64,000 nt of DNA from Massiliimalia timonensis (GTDB taxonomy: Bacteria > Bacillota > Clostridia > Oscillospirales > Ruminococcaceae): positions 310,001-374,000 of the forward strand of contig NZ_FYDD01000002.1 of the NCBI RefSeq assembly GCF_900186585.1, given 5' to 3'. A program made the position numbers and the translations under genes. Below are positions 16,959 through 24,783 of the stretch, one piece after another. The stretch's first letter is position 1. The number at the start of each line of letters is the position of its first letter. The notes below the pieces were generated by a model. That model was not told the DNA's origin and searched no databases. It saw only the letters and a list, made by a program, of their open reading frames with translations.

Positions 16959-18251
16959 TTATTGTTCCAGCTTCCAGATATGGGGATCTTTCCGAAACAG
17001 CAGACAGGTCACGATGCCAACAACAGCAAGCAGGCAGAATAAAAACGCGGCTCCACTCCCTTTCCCTGTTCCAAATAAGATCGACGGCAGGGAGTTTTGG
17101 GGCTGGGACGCCATCAAAGGCTCGAACACCTTATCCACTAAAATGCCTCCTGTAAAATACCCGATTGGTATCGTGAAAAATTGCAGGGTGTTCCGGGTCG
17201 AGAAAACACGGCCCTGCATAGGAAGAGGCACATGACCGCGCAGCAGTACATCCATGTTGGCGTTCATAACTGGGATGCAAGTCCAGCCCAGAATAGCGCC
17301 GATGCACCATACAGGGACAGAATTTCCGAATGCGAGCAGGAAATTTTCCGTGCTCATAGAAAACAGCAGGGTGTTGCAGATGACCCGCACCCGGCTTTTT
17401 GGCGCAGGAAGCACTGAAGCGGCGATGCTTCCCAGCAGCAATGCGATTCCCGTTGCTGAATTGACGATTCCCAGCGCCGTTTCCCCGCCGTTTTCTTTGG
17501 AGAGAAGCATGGCAGGGAACGCCGCGTTATATACCGAAGCGGTAAAGTTGATCGCAGCCAAAAACAGGATCAAGTCTAAGATCCCACGGTTTTGTTTTAA
17601 ATACCGCAGCCCAGTCTTGGCAGATCGAAAAACCGGTTCCCGTTTCTCTTGGCGCGGAATAGCTTGAGGGATCCTGACAAAAAACAGCAGGGAAATAAAC
17701 GCGATCCCAAATGTGACAAGGTCAAATATAATGACTGCTTGGATCTGAAATAGCGACAGCAGGGCCGCCGCGATCACCGGAGTCAAAATATTGATCAGGG
17801 AATTAGAAAACGAGCGCATCCCGCTTGCCTTTTGGTAGTGCTTTTTGGGAATCAGCAGGCTGACTGTAACATCCGCCGCCGGCTGTTGTATGGTATTCAT
17901 AAGGCCAGACAGGGCGTTCAGGCAATACAGGTGCCAAATCTCCAACCGGCCTGTTTGCAGCAAAAACAGCGTGATAATCGTACACATTGCCGCAAAGCTG
18001 TCGCTGGCTAGCATGGTGGCTTTTTTATCCCATCGGTCGCTGAGCGCACCGGCAAAAATGCTCATCATGATATAGGGCACATAGGAGCAGACCGACAATA
18101 ACGCGGTGTTCAGTGCGGAACCCTGCTGCTGATAAGACCAGATGATCAGCGCAAAGCTTGTCATGGAACTGCCTAATGTGGATAGTGCCTGCGTGATCCA
18201 TAAAATCAAAAAGCTGTGAAGCTCATGGAAAAATATATGTAATTGTTTCAT
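16959..18251 (-). CDS. MFS exporter, Mef-like drug efflux family
   Basis: The 430-residue protein has twelve predicted membrane segments. The loop GALSDRWDKKATMLASD between helices 2 and 3 is the MFS signature region, and the overall sequence pattern resembles macrolide-efflux (Mef) type exporters rather than sugar importers. It would export a hydrophobic compound using the proton gradient; the substrate is not evident. It is downstream of a MATE pump on the same strand with a 170-bp gap that holds a short leader peptide gene and hairpins, one of which pairs with its AAGGAG ribosome site. This suggests induced translation. Confidence 0.83.
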   Translation of the reverse strand: MKQLHIFFHELHSFLILWITQALSTLGSSMTSFALIIWSYQQQGSALNTALLSVCSYVPYIMMSIFAGALSDRWDKKATMLASDSFAAMCTIITLFLLQTGRLEIWHLYCLNALSGLMNTIQQPAADVTVSLLIPKKHYQKASGMRSFSNSLINILTPVIAAALLSLFQIQAVIIFDLVTFGIAFISLLFFVRIPQAIPRQEKREPVFRSAKTGLRYLKQNRGILDLILFLAAINFTASVYNAAFPAMLLSKENGGETALGIVNSATGIALLLGSIAASVLPAPKSRVRVICNTLLFSMSTENFLLAFGNSVPVWCIGAILGWTCIPVMNANMDVLLRGHVPLPMQGRVFSTRNTLQFFTIPIGYFTGGILVDKVFEPLMASQPQNSLPSILFGTGKGSGAAFLFCLLAVVGIVTCLLFRKDPHIWKLEQ

Positions 18252-18255
18252 TTCG

Positions 18256-18362
18256 ACTTTGCTCCTTATTTCTTATTTGTTTTCAAACTGGACGCAAAGC
18301 CTTTTGGGACGAAGAGGGTCAGTGCTCCATGTAGGTTCGTCCTAGCAGACCTTGCATGGAGC
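18256..18362 (-). promoter_or_regulatory. Candidate translational attenuator of the MFS gene
   Basis: On the minus strand three elements follow each other. Hairpin A pairs 18362-18349 with 18336-18324 and contains the end of the leader ORF. A 7-base segment in and beside its loop (18342-18336, GGACGAA) is exactly complementary to 18313-18307. A third helix pairs 18300-18290 with 18265-18256, one bulged base, and covers the GGAG of the MFS ribosome site. The logic resembles ermC-type attenuation, where a stalled ribosome frees the ribosome site. Function is inferred from pairing only. Confidence 0.55.
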
Positions 18363-18383
18363 GTTGCCAATACAGAGTTTCAT
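18342..18383 (-). CDS. 13-residue Cys-rich leader peptide
   Basis: The reading frame encodes MKLCIGNAPCKVC and stops with TAG. It has a GAAAGGA ribosome site at 18398-18392, exactly eight bases before the ATG, as good as that of real genes nearby. Three of thirteen residues are Cys. It starts 38 bases after the MATE stop and its last six codons lie in or at the first arm and loop of the hairpin preceding the MFS gene. A regulatory leader is the likeliest reading; the inducer could be a ribosome-targeting drug or, given the Cys content, cysteinyl-tRNA shortage. Too short for family comparison. Confidence 0.5.
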   Translation of the reverse strand: MKLCIGNAPCKVC

Positions 18384-18420
18384 GATAAGGTTCCTTTCTA
18401 GTTGAATCGCTTGAAAAAGG

Positions 18421-19794
18421 TTAGCTGTAAAGCCCAAGCTCTTTTTCCCGGCGGGTTAGGATGCGGCGGTTTAATAGCAGGAAAACTGTGATAGAAGCTG
18501 CCGGGCCTAAAAAGTCCGAGATGGTTTCTGCAAAAAAGGTATACTCTGCTTCCAAAAGGAAGGGAAGCAGAAACAGGGATACAAAGTAAACAAGCTTTCG
18601 GAAAAAGGAAAGAGGCAAAGAAAGGTTTACCTTGCCGATCCCGGTGAAGCCGTCTACGATTGCATACTGTACGCCCAATGGGATCACGCCCAGGGTATAG
18701 ACACGGATCGCCCATTCAGCCTGATGGACCAAGGCGGGGTCTTGGGTGAACATACGGATAAACAACGGGCTGGCCGTCTGGGCAAAAAGCAGCAGCAGGG
18801 CCGTGTACCCGGCGCACATTAGGATGATCCGTTTTTGCGCCTGTTTTACCCGGCCGGTATCCCCTGAACCGTAATTATAGCCTAAGATGGTTTGGGTGCC
18901 TCCGCTGATCCCGCCCAGCGGCATGGTGATCACCAGCATAAAGCTTTGCACAATGGTGGCGCAGGTAACCAAAGCATCTCCCCGCTGGGGCCCGCCGTAA
19001 TGCTGCAAAACAGCATTCATAGCAATGATCATGACATTGTCGATCGCGATGATCAAAAACGGAGTAAGGCCCATCCACAATATTTTCCCCATGGTTTGCA
19101 GGCAATAGGAGCCAAAGGTGATCGGGGCGGGAAGGCTTTTATGGAATAAAAACCGCAGCACAAAGATACAGCTGAACAGTTGGGAAAGGACGGTTGCCAC
19201 TGCCGCGCCGCGCACTCCCATATCGAACAGGAAGATAAACACGGGATCAAGGACAATATTGCTGACGGCTCCGATCATCACCGAAGCCATCCCCACCTTT
19301 GCAAAGCCTTGGCAGATAATGATCTGGTTCATTCCGGTTGCCAGAACTGCAAATAGGGTTCCGGCCAAATAGGCAGAAAAATATTCCTCTGCGTACAGGT
19401 AAGTAGACGGGCTGGCGCCGAATAAAAGAAGCATCGGCTCCCGGAACAGAAAAGCTGCTGTTCCTGCCAGCAGCGAGAGTACTCCCATTAAAAGAAACGC
19501 GTTGGCGACAATTTTTTTAGCGGCGGGAAGATTTTCTTCCCCCATACGGATGCTGATCAAAGGCGTTGCGCCGATCCCTACCCAGAAAGCGATCGAGCCA
19601 ATCATGGTGATGACCGGGCCGCATACCCCTACGCCTGCCAGTGCGGCAGCGCCGATCTTAGGGATATTGCCGATATACATTCTATCGACAATGCTGTAAA
19701 GCACGCTTACAAACTGCGCGAGCATACTGGGGATTGCCATCCGGAACACCAGCCTTGTGATAGAGTCCGTCCCTAAATTATTTTCCACTTTCAT
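18421..19794 (-). CDS. MATE family multidrug efflux protein
   Basis: The 457-residue protein has twelve predicted membrane segments and typical MATE repeats (FRMAIPSMLAQFVSVLYSIVDRMYIGNIP at the N-terminus, a sequence type common in clostridial MATE proteins). It would expel cationic or other drugs with sodium or proton exchange. The reading frame extends further upstream, but the ATG at 19794 is where family homology begins and a promoter lies between it and the earlier in-frame ATG. It precedes the leader peptide and MFS gene and, with no promoter seen between them, the three are likely one transcript. Confidence 0.88.
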   Translation of the reverse strand: MKVENNLGTDSITRLVFRMAIPSMLAQFVSVLYSIVDRMYIGNIPKIGAAALAGVGVCGPVITMIGSIAFWVGIGATPLISIRMGEENLPAAKKIVANAFLLMGVLSLLAGTAAFLFREPMLLLFGASPSTYLYAEEYFSAYLAGTLFAVLATGMNQIIICQGFAKVGMASVMIGAVSNIVLDPVFIFLFDMGVRGAAVATVLSQLFSCIFVLRFLFHKSLPAPITFGSYCLQTMGKILWMGLTPFLIIAIDNVMIIAMNAVLQHYGGPQRGDALVTCATIVQSFMLVITMPLGGISGGTQTILGYNYGSGDTGRVKQAQKRIILMCAGYTALLLLFAQTASPLFIRMFTQDPALVHQAEWAIRVYTLGVIPLGVQYAIVDGFTGIGKVNLSLPLSFFRKLVYFVSLFLLPFLLEAEYTFFAETISDFLGPAASITVFLLLNRRILTRREKELGLYS

Positions 19795-19828
19795 GTCTGC
19801 CACCGTCCCGCCAAAAAAGTACGGTTTT

Positions 19829-19857
19829 ATCATATCACATTTGAAAGCCGGCGGCAA
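19829..19857 (-). promoter_or_regulatory. Promoter for the MATE-leader-MFS transcript
   Basis: On the minus strand TTGCCG (19857-19852) and TATGAT (19834-19829) are 17 bp apart, 35 bp before the MATE ATG. It is divergent from the next promoter with only nine bases between. Confidence 0.7.
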
Positions 19858-19866
19858 TGAAAAAGA

Positions 19867-19895
19867 TTGCTTTTTATCAGGGTCAACGGTATAAT
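19867..19895 (+). promoter_or_regulatory. Promoter for the EndoQ-UvrD fusion gene
   Basis: TTGCTT at 19867-19872 and TATAAT at 19890-19895 are 17 bp apart, 33 bp before the ATG. Confidence 0.75.
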
Positions 19896-19928
19896 AAAAG
19901 TATTCTGTAAAAGGGGCAGGTGAACAGG

Positions 19929-22900
19929 ATGCTGATTGCAGACCTTCATATCCATTCCAAGTATTCACGGGCTACCAGCAAGGAAGGGATCCCGGAATAT
20001 TTGGATCTTTGGGCGGACCGGAAAGGGATTGGATTATTGGGAACCGGGGACTTTACCCACCCGGCATGGAGGGAACGATTAAAGGAAACGTTAACGCCGG
20101 CAGAAGAAGGGCTTTATGTGCTGAAGCAGGATCTGCGTGCGCCGGGAAAACGATTTGGAGAAGCCCCGCGGTTCGTTGTTTCCGGGGAGATCAGTTCAAT
20201 CTATAAAAAGAACGGTAAGGTGCGAAAGGTACATAACCTGATCCTATTACCGGGATTGGAACAGGCAGAAAGGCTATCTAAAAAGTTAGAGGCCATTGGG
20301 AACATCCATTCGGACGGCCGCCCCATTTTGGGGATCGACAGCCGCGATCTTCTGGAAATCACACTGGATGCCTGTCCTAACGCGGTATTTATCCCCGCCC
20401 ATATTTGGACGCCGCATTTTTCCATGTTTGGCGCCTTTTCAGGCTTTGATACGATCGAGGAATGCTTTGAAGATCTTACTCCCTATATCCATGCGTTTGA
20501 AACCGGGCTTTCCTCTGACCCGCCGATGAACTGGCGGGTTTCCGCACTGGACAGGCTGACCATGGTGTCCAATTCGGACGCCCATTCCCCCGCAAAGCTG
20601 GGGCGGGAAGCAAACCTGATGGAGATAGACCTCTCCTATCATGCTATGGCAAAGGCGATCCAAGAGGGCGCTCCCGGCGGGTTTCGGGGGACCATTGAAT
20701 TTTTCCCGGAGGAAGGGAAGTACCATTATGACGGGCACCGCAGTTGCCATTTGTGCCTGCGGCCCGCCCAGACAAAGCAATATGATGGAAAATGCCCTGT
20801 CTGCGGAAAAAAATTGACCATTGGGGTGGACCACCGGGTAGAGGATTTGGCAGACCGGAAAGAGGGGTACCGTCCGAAAAATGCATTGCCCTTTGAAAGC
20901 TTGGTTCCTTTGCCGGAGGTGATCGCTGCTTCGACTGGGCGCTCTGCCGGGAGTAAAAAGGTGCTGGCAGAGTACGGCAAAATGCTGGAAAGCTTAGGCG
21001 CGGAGTTTTATATCCTGCGGGAAGCCCCGCTTGAGGACATCAGAATAGCGGCCGGCCCCTGCATCGAGGAGGGGATCCGACGTCTACGCAATGGAAAAGT
21101 AGAATGGGAACCCGGCTATGACGGGGAATACGGCAAGCTGAAGCCGCTGAGCGCATCGGAGATTGATGAACTAAATGGGCAGCTAAGTTTTTTGCCGGTC
21201 ACTGGTATTGCTGAGAGAAAACAGAAAACAGAGGAAAAACCGAATCTTCCCAAACTGCAAAAGCAATCGGAAGAACAAAGTCAGGCTGTCGCGCAGCTTT
21301 TAAATGAGGAGCAGCAGCAGGCTGTCAATTCAAAAGCGTCTGCGGTTGCAGTGGCAGCAGGACCCGGCACTGGAAAAACGAAGACCCTGATCTCTAGGCT
21401 TTGTCATCTGATTCGGGAACAAGGGGTAAAACCCAGTGAGATCACGGCGGTCACCTTTACCAATCAGGCGGCAAAGGAAATGCGGGAACGTCTGGAGCGG
21501 GAGCTTGGCTCTAAACGGCAGGCAAATCAGGTGCGGATCGGGACGTTCCACGCGGTCTGCTTGCGCCAGTTGCAGCAGAACGGGGCGTTTCATGCGATTT
21601 TAGATCCCTGTCAGGCGGAAAGCTTCGCCAGAGAGGTCTTGGACAGGTTCTCCATTTCTTGGAGGCCGAAGCGGTTTTTGCAGGAAGTTTCCTCCTGCAA
21701 AAATAAGCTGATAAAAAGCAGCGACACACTGCGGGAAGAATGGTATGAGGCGTATGAACAGCTGCTTTCTCAGGCGCAGGCGATGGATTTTGACGATCTG
21801 CTGCTTTTCGGGAAGAAGCTGTGGGAAGATAACGTTTCCTTCCGAAAAAAAGAGCGGAAACGCTTTTCATATTTATTGGTAGATGAATTTCAGGATATTA
21901 ACGAGATCCAATATCAGTTGGTTTGCGCATGGGCTGGGAATGGAAACCGGCTGTTTGTGATCGGCGACCCAGATCAGGCGATTTATGGGTTCCGTGGCGC
22001 GCGGGCTGATTGTTTTGACCGTCTGAAAGCGGACTTTCCTGACTGCGAAATGATCCGTCTGCGCACCAATTACCGTTCTTCTCCGGAGATTATCCAGTGC
22101 GCGCTTGCTTCGATACGGCATAATCCGGGCGGGGAAAGGCTGCTGCTGGCTGAAAGCAAAAGCAAAGGCCCCGTGGTGGCGGTTCAGGCTGAAAGCGAGC
22201 TTTCACAAGGAATTGAACTGGCAAAACGCATCAACCGCATGGTGGGCGGCATGGATATGCTGGAGGCCCATGCTTTTGGACAGGAACAGGAGCTCCCCCG
22301 CAGCTTTTCAGAGATTGCGGTGCTGTACCGCACCCGCCAGCAGGCAGAGATTTTGAAGCAGTGCCTGCGGAAAGAAAGCATCCCTTATGTTGTGCTAGGA
22401 AAAGATGATCTGCTGGAGGATGAGCAGGTACGCGGAGTGCTTTCCTTTTTTCGCTTTCTGGAGAACAGGAAGGATAAGCTGGCCTTGCGGGATTGTTTGC
22501 AGTATCTGTTCCAGCTTACCGACCCGGACGGGATCTGCGATGAGATCCTAAAAAATGGGTTGGGGGAGCCCGGGCCAGAGGAAAAGGAAGCTTTTCCTCT
22601 GTGGCTTACCTTGTTTTGGGAATTTTCTTCCCATTTTACCAAACAAAGGCCGGAAAAACTTCTGGGCGATTTGGTTTCCCGGCTTGGTATGGAGGTTTCA
22701 GAGGGCGTGAAAAAACTGCTTCATATGGCGGTGTTTTACCAAAGCATGGTGGAATTTTTGCAGGCGCTGATGATCGGCGAAGAGGCGGACTGGAAACGGC
22801 GGAGCGAAAAAAATTATTCTGCCGACGCTGTTACCTTGATGACGCTCCATGCTTCTAAGGGACTGGAGTTCCCGGTAGTGTTTTTGGCTGGCGTGCAGGA

Positions 22901-23123
22901 GGGGTATTTGCCGTTGAGCCGGGGGAATCTGTTTTCTGATATTGAGGAAGAACGCCGTTTGTTTTATGTAGGGATGACCCGTGCACGGGAGGAATTAAAC
23001 CTTCTTACCGCGAAAGAACCGTCACGCTTTTTAAAGGAGATCCCCCGTGATCTGCTTCAGGAGGAAACAGCAAAAGCGCCTAAGGAAAGGCCGGTTGGGA
23101 AACAGTTGAGTTTCTTTTCATGA
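19929..23123 (+). CDS. EndoQ-like PHP nuclease fused to UvrD-type DNA helicase
   Basis: The 1064-residue protein joins two DNA-repair modules. Residues 1-430 are a PHP-fold domain like endonuclease Q, which nicks 5' to deaminated bases: DLHIHSKYSRAT metal-binding motif, GTGDFTHP, PAHIWTPHFSMFG, SNSDAHSP, and a four-Cys zinc site (C273, C276, C289, C292). Residues 450-1064 are a superfamily 1 helicase: Walker A GPGTGKT at 478-484, FTNQAAKEM, DEFQDINEIQ, GDPDQAIYGFRGA, LRTNYRS, TLHASKGLEF and VGMTRARE. Fusion suggests nicking at damage followed by strand unwinding. The ATG at 19929 has AGGTGA before it; a GTG at 19920 is possible. It is known as an annotated clostridial architecture, but I know of no biochemical study of the fusion. 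Confidence 0.9.
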   Translation: MLIADLHIHSKYSRATSKEGIPEYLDLWADRKGIGLLGTGDFTHPAWRERLKETLTPAEEGLYVLKQDLRAPGKRFGEAPRFVVSGEISSIYKKNGKVRKVHNLILLPGLEQAERLSKKLEAIGNIHSDGRPILGIDSRDLLEITLDACPNAVFIPAHIWTPHFSMFGAFSGFDTIEECFEDLTPYIHAFETGLSSDPPMNWRVSALDRLTMVSNSDAHSPAKLGREANLMEIDLSYHAMAKAIQEGAPGGFRGTIEFFPEEGKYHYDGHRSCHLCLRPAQTKQYDGKCPVCGKKLTIGVDHRVEDLADRKEGYRPKNALPFESLVPLPEVIAASTGRSAGSKKVLAEYGKMLESLGAEFYILREAPLEDIRIAAGPCIEEGIRRLRNGKVEWEPGYDGEYGKLKPLSASEIDELNGQLSFLPVTGIAERKQKTEEKPNLPKLQKQSEEQSQAVAQLLNEEQQQAVNSKASAVAVAAGPGTGKTKTLISRLCHLIREQGVKPSEITAVTFTNQAAKEMRERLERELGSKRQANQVRIGTFHAVCLRQLQQNGAFHAILDPCQAESFAREVLDRFSISWRPKRFLQEVSSCKNKLIKSSDTLREEWYEAYEQLLSQAQAMDFDDLLLFGKKLWEDNVSFRKKERKRFSYLLVDEFQDINEIQYQLVCAWAGNGNRLFVIGDPDQAIYGFRGARADCFDRLKADFPDCEMIRLRTNYRSSPEIIQCALASIRHNPGGERLLLAESKSKGPVVAVQAESELSQGIELAKRINRMVGGMDMLEAHAFGQEQELPRSFSEIAVLYRTRQQAEILKQCLRKESIPYVVLGKDDLLEDEQVRGVLSFFRFLENRKDKLALRDCLQYLFQLTDPDGICDEILKNGLGEPGPEEKEAFPLWLTLFWEFSSHFTKQRPEKLLGDLVSRLGMEVSEGVKKLLHMAVFYQSMVEFLQALMIGEEADWKRRSEKNYSADAVTLMTLHASKGLEFPVVFLAGVQEGYLPLSRGNLFSDIEEERRLFYVGMTRAREELNLLTAKEPSRFLKEIPRDLLQEETAKAPKERPVGKQLSFFS

Positions 23124-23147
23124 TAAAAAAGTCAAAGGAGGAAGTAT

Positions 23148-24392
23148 ATGATCGCAAGAAAGATCAAACGGGAAGAATATTCGATAGCTGAGGCGGTTGG
23201 AAGCATTGCGTTTGAATTCCCGATCGAAGAGAACACACTAAAGATGAGCAATGAGGAACGGATCTGCCGCCAAATGGAACACCCGTCCTCGCACACCGAC
23301 TATTATACCCTTTCCCGGTTTGCGGCATTTGATGACGACGGTACCATGATGGGCGTGATCTCCACCTATCCGTATCAGGTACGGTTTGGCGGGACAGAGC
23401 TTGGGATGAGCGGGGTAGGGTTCGTTTCTACCCGCCCGGAATACCGCCGCCGTGGCGTGATCCGGGAATGTATGCGCGTAGCGATCCAGGACATGAAAGA
23501 CAGGGGCGATGCATTTGCGGCGCTGTATCCTTTTTCGGTGCAGTTTTACCGGAAGTTTGGGTACGAGCTTGCCACGCAGACGATGGAATGGGTGATTCCG
23601 ATGTCTGTGATCCCGGATTTCCCAGAAGAAGGAGGGAAGTTCCACCTTTACTCGCCGGGGGAACCGGTAGATGATTTTGAAAAGGTGTACCGGGATTTTT
23701 GCGGCAGGTATGATTTAACGGTTGTACGGGAGAAGCTTGACTTTGCCCTATTTCAGGACGATCCGCTCACCTCGAAAAAATATTGGTATCTTTACCGCGA
23801 CAAAAACGGGGAACCAAAAGGCTATTTACGGTTTTTTAAGGATACCGTGGACGGGGAGCGAAGAATGAACTGCTCCTCCAACTTCCGTCAGGTGGAATTT
23901 GCTTTTAGTGACGCGGAGGGGCTCAAAGCGCTGCTGCGGTTTGCAAAATCTTTTTCCTCGGATTATGATTGCCTTACCGTTGCGCTTTCTCCCGATTTTC
24001 CGCTGGAATTTTATCTGGGAGAAACAAACCCGATCCGCAGGAATCAGCATTTTATGGGAATGTACCGGGTAGTTGACGCCCAAAAGGTTTTGGGATCGGC
24101 TGTGTATCAGGGCAGCGGTAGCCTTTCGATCGAATTGTCCGATCCGATGGCACCATGGAATGAAGGGGTATTTTCCGTTTCTTTTGAAAACGGAAAGGCT
24201 GTTCAGGTGGAAAAAACATCTGGCGGGGATGCACAGGTTTCGATGGGGATTCGGGAATTCACCCGGCTGATCACCGGCTGCTTTGAAAGGGAACAGATCC
24301 GCATCATGCCAAATGTAGAGATCCGGGAAGATACGCCGGCGATCGACCAGGTATTCTTTAAAAAATCTATCTGGCTGCACGACTTCTTTTAA
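23148..24392 (+). CDS. Eis-like GNAT N-acetyltransferase
   Basis: The 414-residue protein has the Eis layout: an N-terminal GNAT domain with the acetyl-CoA motif STRPEYRRRGVIRECM, the FYRKFGYE segment that supplies the catalytic Tyr, a second degenerate GNAT domain, and a C-terminal SCP2-like domain. Eis uses its own terminal carboxylate as base; this protein ends in DFF, so an aromatic terminal residue is kept. Eis proteins acetylate amines including aminoglycosides and polyamines; the natural substrate here is unknown. It begins 24 bp after the helicase gene behind AAAGGAGG and may share its transcript. Confidence 0.85.
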   Translation: MIARKIKREEYSIAEAVGSIAFEFPIEENTLKMSNEERICRQMEHPSSHTDYYTLSRFAAFDDDGTMMGVISTYPYQVRFGGTELGMSGVGFVSTRPEYRRRGVIRECMRVAIQDMKDRGDAFAALYPFSVQFYRKFGYELATQTMEWVIPMSVIPDFPEEGGKFHLYSPGEPVDDFEKVYRDFCGRYDLTVVREKLDFALFQDDPLTSKKYWYLYRDKNGEPKGYLRFFKDTVDGERRMNCSSNFRQVEFAFSDAEGLKALLRFAKSFSSDYDCLTVALSPDFPLEFYLGETNPIRRNQHFMGMYRVVDAQKVLGSAVYQGSGSLSIELSDPMAPWNEGVFSVSFENGKAVQVEKTSGGDAQVSMGIREFTRLITGCFEREQIRIMPNVEIREDTPAIDQVFFKKSIWLHDFF

Positions 24393-24401
24393 AAAATTTA
24401 G

Positions 24402-24434
24402 GAAACGCTGTGAGATAACAGCGTTTCTTTTTTT
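24402..24434 (+). terminator. Intrinsic terminator after the Eis-like gene
   Basis: A perfect 10-bp stem with arms 24402-24411 and 24418-24427 is followed by seven T. Confidence 0.9.
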
Positions 24435-24488
24435 GTATATTTTTCTTTCTTTTTGTGATACTAAGAAAAAACAAGGAGTGACAGCACC

Positions 24489-24635
24489 ATGGGAAAAAAG
24501 AAAAAAATGGAGAAAACACTGCGGGAAGAAGCGAAAAGCACCGAAAAAAATAAGATCCAATCCGATGTGCAGGGCAGTTATACCGGCATTGGAGAAGACG
24601 GCGATCGTCCGGTGCAGGATGCAGATGATCTATAA
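24489..24635 (+). CDS. Conserved small protein with DADDL tail
   Basis: The 48-residue protein has a very basic N-terminus (MGKKKKMEKTLREEAKS) and an acidic C-terminus (GSYTGIGEDGDRPVQDADDL). An AGGAG site lies ten bases before the ATG, and the gene has its own flanking terminators, so it is likely real. I recognise similar small clostridial proteins that keep the SYTG...PVQDADDL end; no function is known to me. It is predicted soluble and probably disordered. Confidence 0.72.
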   Translation: MGKKKKMEKTLREEAKSTEKNKIQSDVQGSYTGIGEDGDRPVQDADDL

Positions 24636-24644
24636 AAAAGCGCG

Positions 24645-24683
24645 GCAGGCAGTCCCAAGCATGGGAGATGCCTGCTGTTTTTT
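24645..24683 (+). terminator. Intrinsic terminator after the small gene
   Basis: A two-part stem (24645-24651 with 24669-24675, and TCCC with GGGA inside) is followed by GTTTTTT. Confidence 0.82.
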
Positions 24684-24783
24684 GTACAGCTTGGGCGAAC
24701 CGTCTATTTTAACAAAAATTGGGCATACTGATGACAACGAAACCTCATTGGTAAAAGCTTTATTTTAAAGGAGAGAAACACCT

